From assembly GCA_035318745.1 (NCBI GenBank), contig DATHEA010000017.1, forward strand, positions 1 to 64,000: a DNA stretch of 64,000 nucleotides. Reading direction: 5' to 3'. This document shows positions 45,787 through 54,685 of this stretch, one piece after another. Position numbers and translations under genes: made by a program. The DNA is from VRUE01 sp035318745. Lineage in GTDB: Bacteria > Actinomycetota > Thermoleophilia > Solirubrobacterales > 70-9. The notes under the pieces were generated by a model, which saw only the letters and a list, made by a program, of their open reading frames with translations, ran no database searches and was not told the origin of the DNA. Within the stretch, counting starts at the first letter, position 1, and every line of letters begins with the position of its first letter.

Positions 45787-46620
45787 ATGAAACCATGTCG
45801 AACATTCATTGGTCATGGGAGCGTGAATGCAGCAGCATCAGCAGTCCAACCGGGAGGCCAGTGGGCAGAGCGAGCCTACGAGGCGATCGCGCCGGTTTAC
45901 GACGATTTCACCGCCCACCACGACTACGAGCTGTGGCTGGGCAATCTCCTTCCCAAGGTCAGTGGCCACGGGTTGAGTGGGCGGCGTCTGCTCGACGTCG
46001 GTTGCGGGACCGGGAAGAGCTTTCTACCGATGCTCGAGCGGGGATGGGAAGTCACCGCTTGTGACATCTCGCCCTCGATGCTGGAGTTGGCCCGGGCTAA
46101 GGCCGGTGGCGCAGCACAGCTCTCTGTGGCGGACATGCGGGAGCTGCCGAAGTTCGGCGAGTTCGATCTCGTCTGGGCGTTGGACGACGCGGTCAACTAT
46201 CTGCTCAGCGCGGAGGAACTTGGTGAAGCGCTGAGCGGGATGCGAGCCAACCTGGCCCCTGGCGGGCTGCTGATGTTCGATGTCAACACCCTGCAGGCCT
46301 ACCGCACCTTCTTTGCCGAGGAGCAGCGGGTCGAGCGCGGAGGGCGGCAGCTGGTCTGGCGCGGCCAGGGCTCGGCCGACACGCCGCCGGCGTCGATCAG
46401 CGAAGCACGCTTCGAAATCGAGGCCGGCAATGGTGGCTCGGGCGCCGAGACCCATGTGCACCGCCAGCGCCACTTCCCCGAAGCGGAGGTGCGCGAACAG
46501 CTGGCGGCGGCAGGGCTGGAGTGCCTCGATGTCTACGGTCACGGCTTCGACGCCGTTCCAAAGCAGCCGGTCGAGGAACTGGTCCACTCCAAGGCTGTCT
46601 ATATATCGCGCCGTGCATAG
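45787..46620 (+). CDS. Class I SAM-dependent methyltransferase
   Basis: A 277-residue methyltransferase. Motif I is RRLLDVGCGTGKSFLPMLER, motif II WEVTACDISPSMLELARAKA, and ALDDAVNYLLSAEELGEALS follows. The substrate is unknown. The true start may be the GTG near 45820 (VNAAASAVQPGGQWAERAYE), which would leave more room for the divergent promoter shared with the sigma factor. Confidence 0.85.
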   Translation: MKPCRTFIGHGSVNAAASAVQPGGQWAERAYEAIAPVYDDFTAHHDYELWLGNLLPKVSGHGLSGRRLLDVGCGTGKSFLPMLERGWEVTACDISPSMLELARAKAGGAAQLSVADMRELPKFGEFDLVWALDDAVNYLLSAEELGEALSGMRANLAPGGLLMFDVNTLQAYRTFFAEEQRVERGGRQLVWRGQGSADTPPASISEARFEIEAGNGGSGAETHVHRQRHFPEAEVREQLAAAGLECLDVYGHGFDAVPKQPVEELVHSKAVYISRRA

Positions 46621-46878
46621 GCATCTGGCGCAATTTCGTCAAGTCCTACGGACTAACCAACACCTAACCTTTTGCCGACATACCGGCCGCCGACACTGAC
46701 ACACTGTGTGCGGCAGGAAAATGTCGGGGAAATACCCGAATGCTCCAGTGGTGTTTTTTTGACCTTTAAGTTTGGAGCGAGGACTTTTATGGGTACGCGT
46801 AAGTGTGGAGTTTTGGGCGCCGTGACTAGCTACTTATATTCTGTAGACTCATAACGGAATAGCTGGCAGGCTCGGCGC

Positions 46879-47136
46879 GTGTCGGAGGTGGCTCTTAAGG
46901 CTCTTGGCGAAGCGATTCGGACGCGGCGGGGCGAAATCGACGGTCTCTCTCAGGAGGGGCTCGCCGACCTTGCCGGAATGCATCGCACTTACGTCAGCGA
47001 GATCGAGCGCGGGTTGCGAAACCCGAGCTTCCGCAACCTGTTCAAGCTCGCCGCCGCACTAGAAGTGCCGCTATCGGATCTGGTCGCACAGGCCGAGCGC
47101 ACAGTTGGCGGCGATGCCGTGGCGCCAGAGACTTAG
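46879..47136 (+). CDS. XRE-family helix-turn-helix regulator, solitary
   Basis: An 85-residue protein consisting almost only of a Cro/CI-type domain: LGEAIRTRRGEIDGLSQEGL, ADLAGMHRTYVSEIERGLRN, SFRNLFKLAAALEVPLSDLV. The GTG start fits the domain. No partner toxin gene lies beside it. The 258 bp before it are relatively A+T-rich with no gene, and presumably contain its promoter. Confidence 0.85.
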   Translation: MSEVALKALGEAIRTRRGEIDGLSQEGLADLAGMHRTYVSEIERGLRNPSFRNLFKLAAALEVPLSDLVAQAERTVGGDAVAPET

Positions 47137-47270
47137 TCACGGTGCGAGATAAGCCGAACTGTTAGCAAACGCTGACATCGGCTTTGACCTCGTCACACCC
47201 CAAACCTTTCGCCACTTTTTTGAGGTGGACATAAATGTCTCGGCGACTGACGTCCTCAGGAGCCTCGATA

Positions 47271-47344
<74 letters not shown>

Positions 47345-47381
47345 TGAAGACGGGCGAGGGGATCGCCCAGCGGGGATTATC

Positions 47382-48419
47382 TCAGGGTCGCTGGATTTGT
47401 AGCTTGAAGGCTCCGCCGGAGCGGCGGGAGGAGCGGATCGCGACACGCAGTCGAGACTGGCCACAGACGGTGTAGTTGAGCTGATGCCGGAAGCTCAAGC
47501 CGTGGCGTAAGGTCCGCAGCACCCGCCCGGCGGGGTTCAGCAGGCTGAGCTCATAGCGCGGCCGGCCGGCCGGCCGGAGACTGACGGTGCCGTCGAGCGG
47601 AGTGCCGAAGGCCCGAACCGCCGCGCCGCCGTGGTGCGGTGGTGCCCGCCCCCGCAGCTTGAGTGCGCTGCGGCCAAGCCAGGGTTCGAGGGTGTCTTCG
47701 CGGATGGCCTGGAAGGCCGCCTCGTCCGGCTTCAACGCAGCCGCCCAGCGCCACGGCACTTCACTCTCGGGGAAACGGAGGTGGGCGAAGCTCTCGGCGA
47801 ACGCCTCACCGGGATCGCTGAAGTAGTGCAGGCCCTCGTTGCCGGGGAATAGCGCCCCCGCCCGCGAGCCCTGGCAGACGTGCTCGTAGCTCGACCAGTG
47901 GGGTGTCCCCCAGTCGATCGCCGCCGGGAACGGTGGCGGGCTTTCGCGATGCTGGGCGACATGGTGCCCGTACTCGTGAGCGAGGACGAATTCGCGGCTC
48001 GCCCCTTCCGGCGCCGGGGTATCGTCGCCACTGAGGACGATCTTGTTTTCGCCGCCGTAGTAGCAAGCCTCGGCGCCGTAGCCGCAGTCGAATTCGATCT
48101 GCGAGGGCGTGTCGAGCTGGACGGTGAGCAGTTCCATCTCGGGACCATGGATCAGCGTGCCGAGAAAGTGGGCGATCTGCTGCGGGTCCGCTGCGTTGCA
48201 GGCGACCTGACAGGCTTCGGTGACCGAGATCGTCACCGTTTCGCCGCTGCCGTCGTCGATCGGGTAGCGGTTCGCGTCGGCACCGGCCGAGATCGACGCC
48301 GAGCCGACGCTGGGCACCTCGATCACCGTGTCGCGCGGCCGCACGGTCGCCCCCGCCGGGGAGGCGAGAAGAAGAATCATGGCCATACCCGCAAGCGCCC
48401 CCGCCGGGCGCTTGCTCAA
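47382..48419 (-). CDS. Secreted zinc-metalloprotease-like protein
   Basis: A 345-residue exported protein with a signal peptide (MSKRPAGALAGMAMILLLAS). The zinc site HEYGHH lies near residue 148 (FVLAHEYGHHVAQHRESP) and the candidate third ligand is in DPGEAFAESFAHLRF, a neutral-protease-like arrangement. The C-terminal ~100 residues are beta-rich. The start overlaps the stop of the upstream gene (ATGA), so the two are co-translated. Peptidase activity is inferred from the motif. Confidence 0.8.
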   Translation of the reverse strand: MSKRPAGALAGMAMILLLASPAGATVRPRDTVIEVPSVGSASISAGADANRYPIDDGSGETVTISVTEACQVACNAADPQQIAHFLGTLIHGPEMELLTVQLDTPSQIEFDCGYGAEACYYGGENKIVLSGDDTPAPEGASREFVLAHEYGHHVAQHRESPPPFPAAIDWGTPHWSSYEHVCQGSRAGALFPGNEGLHYFSDPGEAFAESFAHLRFPESEVPWRWAAALKPDEAAFQAIREDTLEPWLGRSALKLRGRAPPHHGGAAVRAFGTPLDGTVSLRPAGRPRYELSLLNPAGRVLRTLRHGLSFRHQLNYTVCGQSRLRVAIRSSRRSGGAFKLQIQRP

Positions 48420-49654
48420 GGGGCGGGTCCTGGGTCTATCTCGTACGCCTTCGCCGGCAGCGAGACGGAAAGTGGGCGGCGCGGCGGCAATGCGCGGCTT
48501 GCCATCGCGCCGCCCCCTCGCTTCGCCCGGCGACCCGCCCAGCGCGGACGTACCGGGTCGAAGGTGAGCAACGAGCTCCAGGTGTCGGTGCCGAGCGCGC
48601 CGTCTACCGGCAGGCCCTCGCTCGCCTGGAACGAGCGCACCGCCGCCCTGGTCTGCTTGCCGAAAATTCCCGTAACGGGCAACTGCGGCTGAACCGCGGC
48701 CTGCAGGTGCTCCTGCGGCCAGACGACCAGGTCACCGCGGCTGCCCCGCCTCAGCAGAGGCTGGGAGTCAACCGGCCGGTAACCGGCGACCGGTCCGGCG
48801 ATCGACGAGCCCAGCGCGCTCCAGCCGCTGCTGCTGGTCTCCTGCCAGTCCCACCAGCTCGGTGCCAGGCCGCCGTAGCTCGCGGAGAAGCGCCGGAAGC
48901 GGACGATGTCGGTGCGGCCAGCGCCGCCGTAGGTCTGCCCCAGCGGATAAACCGGCCGGCCCCAGAGCCGGTTGAAGACGTAGGTGTGCTCGAAGACGGC
49001 GCGGACCGAGGTGCCCATCGCCTTCCAATACATCTGCGGCTGATCGACCGTCGCGCCTTGGGCACCGAAGAAGACCGAATAAGGGAAGGACGGGTGGTAG
49101 TCGACGTAGGGGAATCCGGCCAGCGAGAGAGGGAATCCACCGCCGATGCGTGCCCGCAGGGCACGGATGTAGCGATCGGCGGCGGCGTACTTGCCTTCGT
49201 ATTGGCCCTCGGCGTCGACGACCAGGCAATCGGCCCCGCGCCGGACCGCCGCGGCACCGACCTTGGCCTCGTCGACCGGGCTATCGCCGTATACGAACTG
49301 CCAGGCGCAGACGTCGAGGCCGCCTTCGTGCAGAGCCCCCACCAGGCTTTTGTTGAACTGGCTCCAGACGCTCCCCCCGTCGCCGGCCTTGACGTAGAGC
49401 GTGCCGATCCCGGCGGCCTTTGCCCGGGTGAGGATCCGCGGCGCGCTACCCCCGTCGGAGCGGTCGACGTACCAAATCCACATGCCCTGGCGATCGAAGG
49501 GGGTATCGCCGGCGACTGGCGGCGGAGCGACACCCGGTCCCGCGCCACCCGGGGCGGCGGAGGCGATGCGCGTGTCAGCCGTCAGCGCCATCAATAACAA
49601 GACCACCAGAAGCACCGGGCGGAGCCCTGGCGCCGAAGTGCTTCTGGTCCTCAC
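48416..49654 (-). CDS. Secreted protein with glycoside-hydrolase-like barrel and peptidoglycan-binding domain
   Basis: A 412-residue exported protein. The GTG at 49654 follows a GGAAG and leads into a hydrophobic signal (LRPVLLVVLLLMALTADTRI). Residues about 50-290 look like a TIM-barrel hydrolase (QGMWIWYVDRSDGGSAPRIL, GADCLVVDAEGQYEGKYAAA, FSASYGGLAPSWWDWQETSS). Residues about 305-375 form a peptidoglycan-binding domain (VTGIFGKQTRAAVRSFQASE, VDGALGTDTWSSLL). It may act on the cell wall. It is first in a two-gene operon with the metalloprotease-like protein. Confidence 0.75.
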   Translation of the reverse strand: MRTRSTSAPGLRPVLLVVLLLMALTADTRIASAAPGGAGPGVAPPPVAGDTPFDRQGMWIWYVDRSDGGSAPRILTRAKAAGIGTLYVKAGDGGSVWSQFNKSLVGALHEGGLDVCAWQFVYGDSPVDEAKVGAAAVRRGADCLVVDAEGQYEGKYAAADRYIRALRARIGGGFPLSLAGFPYVDYHPSFPYSVFFGAQGATVDQPQMYWKAMGTSVRAVFEHTYVFNRLWGRPVYPLGQTYGGAGRTDIVRFRRFSASYGGLAPSWWDWQETSSSGWSALGSSIAGPVAGYRPVDSQPLLRRGSRGDLVVWPQEHLQAAVQPQLPVTGIFGKQTRAAVRSFQASEGLPVDGALGTDTWSSLLTFDPVRPRWAGRRAKRGGGAMASRALPPRRPLSVSLPAKAYEIDPGPAP

Positions 49655-49730
49655 GTCAACTTCCAACACGGTAGCTCGCCTGGTGCTGCGCTTCAAATCT
49701 GGCGGCCCCCACGACCGTACCGAGTTCGGG

Positions 49731-49880
49731 ATGCGACTGTCTGGCGCGCACGGCTACGACGAGCGCTTCCGCCGCCTCTGGGTCTTCTACCTGACCCTCT
49801 CGGAGGTGGGCTTCCGCGAGGGGCGGATCGGCGACGTCCAGGCGCTGCCGGCAAAACCGCAATACTCCGCAACGCCGTGA
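49731..49880 (+). pseudogene. C-terminal fragment of a cyclopropane-fatty-acyl-phospholipid synthase
   Basis: This short frame encodes GYDERFRRLWVFYLTLSEVG, then FREGRIGDVQALPAKP, which matches the end of CFA synthases (Y-x-ERF-x-RMW-x-YYL with FR-x-R-x-I-x-x-x-Q). The rest of the enzyme is absent: upstream the frame runs into the opposite-strand secreted hydrolase gene. Its stop overlaps the GTG of the next gene (GTGA), suggesting a former coupled pair of CFA synthase and hydrolase cut by a rearrangement. Confidence 0.6.
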
Positions 49881-50632
49881 TCATCGAGCGGACCGAGAAC
49901 CCGACGTGGCTGTCGAACGCCTATCTGGTCGCCGACGAGGAGGCCGGCAAAGGTGTGCTGATCGATGGCAACGACGACCTCGGACCGCTGCTGGAGCGCG
50001 CCGAGCGCGACGGCATAGAGATCACCCACGTCCTCGTCACCCATCCACACGGCGACCACGTCGCCGGCCTGACCGAGGCGCGCCAGCGGATCGGCAACCC
50101 ACCGCTGGTCGCCCATGTCGAGACCGCAGCCGAGCTGGAGGAGGAGGTCGGCGAGACGATCGCCGACGGCGGCGTGCTTACCGTCGGCGGGCTCGAGATC
50201 GAGGCGATCTACACGCCCGGCCATGCCGCCGGACACCTCGCCTTCCTCGTCAACGGGTCCGACGTCTTTACCGCCGACGTCCTCTTCAAGGGGACTGTCG
50301 GAGGGACGATGGCCCCGGGCGCCAGCGGCTTCGCTGACCTCAAGGCCTCGGTGATGCGGCTGATGGAGCTGCCGGCGGAGACGCGGGTCCACCCCGGCCA
50401 CCGCGAGCCGACGACGATCGGCGAGGAGCGGGAGGGCAACCCCTTCGTACGGATCTGGCGCGGTCTTGCGGAGACCGGCGAGGAGCAGGTCACCGTCTGG
50501 GACCGCCCGGCGACGCTGAAGCTCTGGGCGCCCGACTACGATGGCGGCAACAAGGCCTGGATCGTCTTCGGCGACGACGGCACCGAGGCGATAGTCGGCG
50601 GCTCGCAGGTCGTCCGCAGCGGCACCGGGTAG
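49877..50632 (+). CDS. Metallo-beta-lactamase-fold hydrolase (glyoxalase II-like)
   Basis: A 251-residue MBL-fold protein. The metal site THPHGDHVAGLTEARQR (H-x-H-x-DH), then YTPGHAAGHLAFLVNG and TADVLFKGTVGG, match glyoxalase II-like hydrolases; the C-terminal HPGHREPTTIGEE supplies the last His. The last ~70 residues (WIVFGDDGTEAIVGGSQVVR) are an added domain. Its GTG overlaps the end of the CFA-synthase fragment. Confidence 0.88.
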   Translation: MIIERTENPTWLSNAYLVADEEAGKGVLIDGNDDLGPLLERAERDGIEITHVLVTHPHGDHVAGLTEARQRIGNPPLVAHVETAAELEEEVGETIADGGVLTVGGLEIEAIYTPGHAAGHLAFLVNGSDVFTADVLFKGTVGGTMAPGASGFADLKASVMRLMELPAETRVHPGHREPTTIGEEREGNPFVRIWRGLAETGEEQVTVWDRPATLKLWAPDYDGGNKAWIVFGDDGTEAIVGGSQVVRSGTG

Positions 50633-50643
50633 ACGCGCCAGAC

Positions 50644-51333
50644 GTGCCGGATCGGCGCATGAACGCAGAGCAGCCGCAGACCAGCGCGCCGGAGCTGAAG
50701 GAGCAGATCGAGGCCGAACGGCGCGGACGGCCGTTTCTCGTCTTCCGCGACGGCGGCGGTGGGCAGCGGATCGTCACGGTCGAGGCGGGGACGGCGGCGC
50801 TCTGGGTGGGACGGGGCGAGTCGGCTGACGTGCGGCTCGACTGGGACGAGGAAGTCTCGGCCCTGCACGCCCAGATAGAGGTGGTCCGCGACGAGTGCAC
50901 GCTGCTCGACGACGGCCTCTCCCGCAACGGCTCCTTCGTCGGCGAGCAGCGGGTCGACGGGCGCCGCCGCCTGCGCGACGGCGACACCCTGCGCTTCGGC
51001 AAGACCACGGTCCTCTTCCGCCGTCCCGGCGAGGGCGCGCCGGAAGCGACCGTCACCGCCGGCCAGATACCGGCGGGCGCAACCGTCTCCCCCGGTCAGC
51101 GCCGGGTCCTGCTCGCCCTCTGCCGTCCTTTCAAGGACGAACCGGCTTTCGCCACTCCCGCCACCAACCAGGCAATCGCCGACGAGCTGCATCTCAGCGT
51201 CGACGCGGTCAAGACCCACATGCGCGCTCTCTTCGAGAAGCTCGAGGTCGGGGACCTGCCGCAAAACCGCAAGCGCGTCGCCCTGGTCGAGCGCGCCCTG
51301 CAGAGCGGCGTCGTGGCCAGGCGCGAACTTTGA
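50644..51333 (+). CDS. FHA-domain protein with C-terminal helix-turn-helix
   Basis: A 229-residue protein. The forkhead-associated domain occupies residues 40-125: LWVGRGESADVRLDWDEEVS, ALHAQIEVVRDECTLLDDGL, SRNGSFVGEQRV (phosphothreonine-binding Arg, Ser and Asn-Gly in place). The C-terminal part (FATPATNQAIADELHLSVDA, VKTHMRALFEKLEV) reads as a LuxR/winged helix-turn-helix. It may link Ser/Thr kinase signalling to transcription; no kinase gene is nearby. The start is GTG 50644 or ATG 50659. Confidence 0.85.
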   Translation: MPDRRMNAEQPQTSAPELKEQIEAERRGRPFLVFRDGGGGQRIVTVEAGTAALWVGRGESADVRLDWDEEVSALHAQIEVVRDECTLLDDGLSRNGSFVGEQRVDGRRRLRDGDTLRFGKTTVLFRRPGEGAPEATVTAGQIPAGATVSPGQRRVLLALCRPFKDEPAFATPATNQAIADELHLSVDAVKTHMRALFEKLEVGDLPQNRKRVALVERALQSGVVARREL

Positions 51334-51415
51334 TGCAAAACGGGGTCGCGGACGTATGTGCGATTGGACGGCGGGGGTTTTCCCCGGACACTCTTCGGTG
51401 ACCCCTGGGGGGTTC

Positions 51416-52984
51416 ATGCACCTGGTCCAAGCCCTCACCACCACCGACATCAAGACCTTCTTCTTCGACTGGTACCCGGTCTTCGGGGTCTTCTTCATGT
51501 TCGGCCTCTTGATCGTCTTCCTGACCCTGCTGCGCGGCACGATGGGGACGACCAAGCCGGAAACCGTGAAGGCAAGCAAGACCGAGCCGGTGCTCTGGGA
51601 GGAGGTGCAGGGGGTCGACGCGGCAAAGGACGAGCTGATGGACGTCGCCGCGTGGCTGCGCGACCCCGACCGCTTCGCCGCGCTCGGCGCGCAGCCGCCG
51701 CGCGGGGTGCTGCTGTTCGGCCCACCGGGGACCGGCAAGACGATGCTGGCGCGGGCGGTTGCCGCCCAGGCCGGAGTCGACTTCTTCTCGGCCTCGGGCT
51801 CGAGCTTCGTAGAGATGTTCGTGGGGAGGGGAGCCGCCCGCATCCGGCGCCTGTTCAAGGAGGCGCGCAAGTCGGGCCGGGCCGTCATCTTCATCGACGA
51901 GCTGGACGCGGTCGGTGGGGCGCGCAGCGGCGGCGGTGGGGATGGCGGCTCGAGCGAGCGCGAGCAGGCGCTCAACCAGCTGCTGGTCGAGCTCGACGGT
52001 TTCGAGAAGGACCCCGGCACGGTGATCGTGATCGCCGCCTCCAACTACGTCGACAAGCTCGACAAGGCGCTGCTGCGGCCAGGGCGCTTCGACCGCCAGG
52101 TGCTGGTGTCCCCGCCCGACCGCGACGGCCGCGAGGCGATCCTGAAGGCACACGCCAAGGGCAAGCCGCTCGGCCCCGATCTCGACCTGACCGACGTGGC
52201 CCGCAAGACGACCGGGATGACCGGCGCCCAGCTGGCCAACGCGCTCAACGAGGCGGCGATCATCGCCGGGCGGGCGGGACGTAAGGCGATGGCGCGCGAG
52301 GACCTCGACGAGTCGCTGCTGCGCCAGTCGGTCGGCTCCCAGCAGGCCCGGCGACTGAGCCAGAAGGAGCGGCGGATCGTCGCCTACCACGAGGCGGGGC
52401 ACGCGCTATGCCGCAGGCTGTTGGGCCTCGACCCGCCGGAGATCCTCAGCATCGTCCCGCGCGGGCCGGCGCTCGGCTTCGTCGGCCACTCGCCGCAGGA
52501 GGACACCTACCTGAAGTCGCGCGAGGAGCTGCTCGACGAGCTGGTGACGCTGCTCGGCGGCCGCGCCGCGGAGGAGGAGGTCATGCGCGAGTCCTACTCG
52601 GGCGCCGTCGACGACCTGCACCGCGTGCATCTGGTCTGCAAGCAGATGGTCGCCGAGTTCGGCATGGGCGTGGCCCTGGACGCCGACGGAGCGCCGCCGA
52701 TCGCGCTGCCGACCGACAACTACGCGCTCTCCGACCGTACCCGCCGCGACGTCGATCTGGCAGCGATGACGTTGGCGCGCGAGGCCTACCGGCGCGCCCG
52801 GGCGCTGCTGGCCGCGAACCGCGAGTGCCTCGACGATCTCGCCGCCAACGCACTCGAGCGCGAGACGCTGACCCGCGAGGACCTCGACGAGATCTTCGCC
52901 GCGCACGAGCTGCGGGAGAAGCGCCTGCCGAGCTCCATCCCGGCGGCCGTCGTGCTTTCCTCGGAGCCGCCCGCGCCGGAGTAG
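51416..52984 (+). CDS. FtsH-like membrane AAA protease, short form
   Basis: A 522-residue AAA/M41 protein. One membrane helix near residues 16-38 (WYPVFGVFFMFGLLIVFLTL) replaces the usual two with their periplasmic domain. AAA motifs: Walker A LFGPPGTGKTMLARAVAAQ, Walker B AVIFIDELDAVGGA, second region of homology ALLRPGRFDRQVLVSPPDRD. The protease zinc site is AYHEAGHAL, and the third ligand lies in SGAVDDLHRVH. All catalytic residues are present, so it should be active. The ATG at 51416 is preferred over the upstream 51356. Confidence 0.88.
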   Translation: MHLVQALTTTDIKTFFFDWYPVFGVFFMFGLLIVFLTLLRGTMGTTKPETVKASKTEPVLWEEVQGVDAAKDELMDVAAWLRDPDRFAALGAQPPRGVLLFGPPGTGKTMLARAVAAQAGVDFFSASGSSFVEMFVGRGAARIRRLFKEARKSGRAVIFIDELDAVGGARSGGGGDGGSSEREQALNQLLVELDGFEKDPGTVIVIAASNYVDKLDKALLRPGRFDRQVLVSPPDRDGREAILKAHAKGKPLGPDLDLTDVARKTTGMTGAQLANALNEAAIIAGRAGRKAMAREDLDESLLRQSVGSQQARRLSQKERRIVAYHEAGHALCRRLLGLDPPEILSIVPRGPALGFVGHSPQEDTYLKSREELLDELVTLLGGRAAEEEVMRESYSGAVDDLHRVHLVCKQMVAEFGMGVALDADGAPPIALPTDNYALSDRTRRDVDLAAMTLAREAYRRARALLAANRECLDDLAANALERETLTREDLDEIFAAHELREKRLPSSIPAAVVLSSEPPAPE

Positions 52985-52996
52985 CATCTTCGCTCG

Positions 52997-53890
52997 GTGG
53001 AGACTGAGCGGAAGGCCGAGGAGCATTACTTCCCGCCGGGGAGATCGATGGCGCGCCGGGTCCACGGCGAGCGCGCGGTCGGGCTGCTCTACGGGCAGCG
53101 GGCGCTGTTGATCGGAGCGCTCGAACCGCTCACCTACACCGGCACGATGCTCTCGACCCGCTCCGGCGACCGTCCCTTCGAGCGGCTCGCCCGCACGGCG
53201 AAGATCCAGGAGACGGTCTTCCTCGGCACGCGGGCGGAGGCCGATCAGGCGCTTGCAAAAGTTCATCGGCTGCACCAGACGATCAACGGAGAGCTGCCCG
53301 AGGCAGCCGGTACCCACCCGGCCGGCACGCCTTACTCGGCCTTCGACCCGGAGCTGATGCTCTGGACCCTGGCGGTGATCGCCGACTCGGGGCGGGAGAT
53401 GTACGAGACGCTGGTGCGTCCGCTCGACCCGGATGAGCGCGAGGGCCTCTGGCAGGATTATGTGCGCTTCGGCGAGCTGTTCGACCTGCCGCGCTCGGAG
53501 GTGCCGGGCAGCCACGTCGAGTTCAAGGCCTGGTTCGACGGCAAGCTCGCGGCGCCCGACCTGCAGGCGACCGAGCACGGGCTGGAAATGGCACCGCTGG
53601 TGGCGTTCCGGCAGCCAGTGCCGGCAGCGGCGCGGGGTAACCTCGCCGTCCAGAACCACCTCATCAAGGGGACCCTGCCGCCGCGCGTGCGAGAGATCTT
53701 CGGCATCCGCTGGAGCCGGGCGCACGAGTCGGGCTTCCGGGCGATCGCGGCCGCCCACCGCCGTGCCCACCGTGCCTTCCCCCACCGCATGCGGCGCGGC
53801 CGCAACGACGTCTTCTTCGACGTCGTCACCAAGGCCGAGCGGCGGCGTGGCGGCACGGTGACGCCTCAGCTCCGCGCCGACGCCTCCTGA
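52997..53890 (+). CDS. MpaB/DUF2236-family protein
   Basis: A 297-residue protein. The segment GERAVGLLYGQRALLIGALE, then DRPFERLARTAKIQETVFLG and YSAFDPELMLWTLAVIADSG, follow the DUF2236 (latex-clearing oxygenase and MpaB) family. These are suggested haem-dependent oxygenases. It begins 12 bp after the FtsH-like gene and may be co-transcribed with it. The substrate is unknown. Confidence 0.78.
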   Translation: METERKAEEHYFPPGRSMARRVHGERAVGLLYGQRALLIGALEPLTYTGTMLSTRSGDRPFERLARTAKIQETVFLGTRAEADQALAKVHRLHQTINGELPEAAGTHPAGTPYSAFDPELMLWTLAVIADSGREMYETLVRPLDPDEREGLWQDYVRFGELFDLPRSEVPGSHVEFKAWFDGKLAAPDLQATEHGLEMAPLVAFRQPVPAAARGNLAVQNHLIKGTLPPRVREIFGIRWSRAHESGFRAIAAAHRRAHRAFPHRMRRGRNDVFFDVVTKAERRRGGTVTPQLRADAS

Positions 53891-53916
53891 AAGAGCCGCC
53901 GGCCCGCTGGTGGGCG

Positions 53917-54165
53917 ATGCGCCCGGCGCAGAACCGCAAGCCGGCCACCTATCGCTGTCCCCTCTGCGGCAACCACCTCCCCGCCCTCAGCGAGCACTTC
54001 CTGATCGCGCCCGAGGGTGATAGCGGGCGGCGGCGCCACGCCCATACCGAGTGCGTGCTCGCGGCCCGCAAGGCGGGGCGACTGCCGACCGAGGGGGAGT
54101 GGCGCCGCACCCAACCGCGACCGCCGTCGCTGTGGCGGAGGTTGCGGACGAAGCTGTCGCGCTAG
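53917..54165 (+). CDS. Small zinc-ribbon-like protein
   Basis: An 82-residue protein, AQNRKPATYRCPLCGNHLPA, then HAHTECVLAARKAGR. The CPLC pair plus the downstream His/Cys could bind one zinc. The C-terminus is basic (RPPSLWRRLRTKLSR). It is collinear with the MpaB-like gene 26 bp upstream. The function is unknown. Confidence 0.65.
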   Translation: MRPAQNRKPATYRCPLCGNHLPALSEHFLIAPEGDSGRRRHAHTECVLAARKAGRLPTEGEWRRTQPRPPSLWRRLRTKLSR

Positions 54166-54232
54166 CCCCGCGACCCTCTCAGGAGGAGACCGAGAAGCGG
54201 GTGCCGGCTCGCTCGAAACGATCGAGACTCAC

Positions 54233-54685
54233 TCATCGCTCGCCCTCGACGCGTGCCTTGAGCTCGCCCGGACGAGCGTTGACCAGCACTGCCCGGGCGG
54301 CGGCCTCGACTGGCCCACGGATGAGCATGCCGAGCATCCGCCCCGGGTCGCCGTCAAGCGTGTAGGTCGCCCGCGTGCGCCCGCCACCGAGATCCTCCAG
54401 CTGCCAGGACCCCTCGACCGACTTGAGGTCGCCCTTCTCCTGGATCCACGAGAGGCGAGTGGGCGATTCGTAGCTGAATCGCACCTGCGTCTTGACCTGC
54501 CTGATCTTGATATCGCTGACGCTCTCGACCAGCGTCGGGCGCCCTTCGCCGTCACGCTCCAGTGCCGACACCGACTCGAGCCCGCCCTGCCAGTCGGGGG
54601 CGGTGAGAACGTCCTCCACCACCGCCCAGACCACGTCGAGTGGAGCGTCGATCTCTGCGCTGGCGGTGCCGCCCATGTGTGCCAC
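54233..54685 (-). CDS. SRPBCC-fold lipid-binding-like protein
   Basis: A 150-residue SRPBCC (START/polyketide cyclase-like) protein: GTASAEIDAPLDVVWAVVED, VLTAPDWQGGLESVSALERD, then KSVEGSWQLEDLGGGRTRAT. It probably has a deep hydrophobic cavity for a lipid or polyketide. It begins directly after the methyltransferase stop, so the two are one operon. Confidence 0.85.
   Translation of the reverse strand: MAHMGGTASAEIDAPLDVVWAVVEDVLTAPDWQGGLESVSALERDGEGRPTLVESVSDIKIRQVKTQVRFSYESPTRLSWIQEKGDLKSVEGSWQLEDLGGGRTRATYTLDGDPGRMLGMLIRGPVEAAARAVLVNARPGELKARVEGER

Noticed and set aside
46672..46854. 60-codon frame between the methyltransferase and XRE genes
   Set aside because: No ribosome-binding site, no recognisable domain and an unusual composition; the interval is better explained as promoter region.
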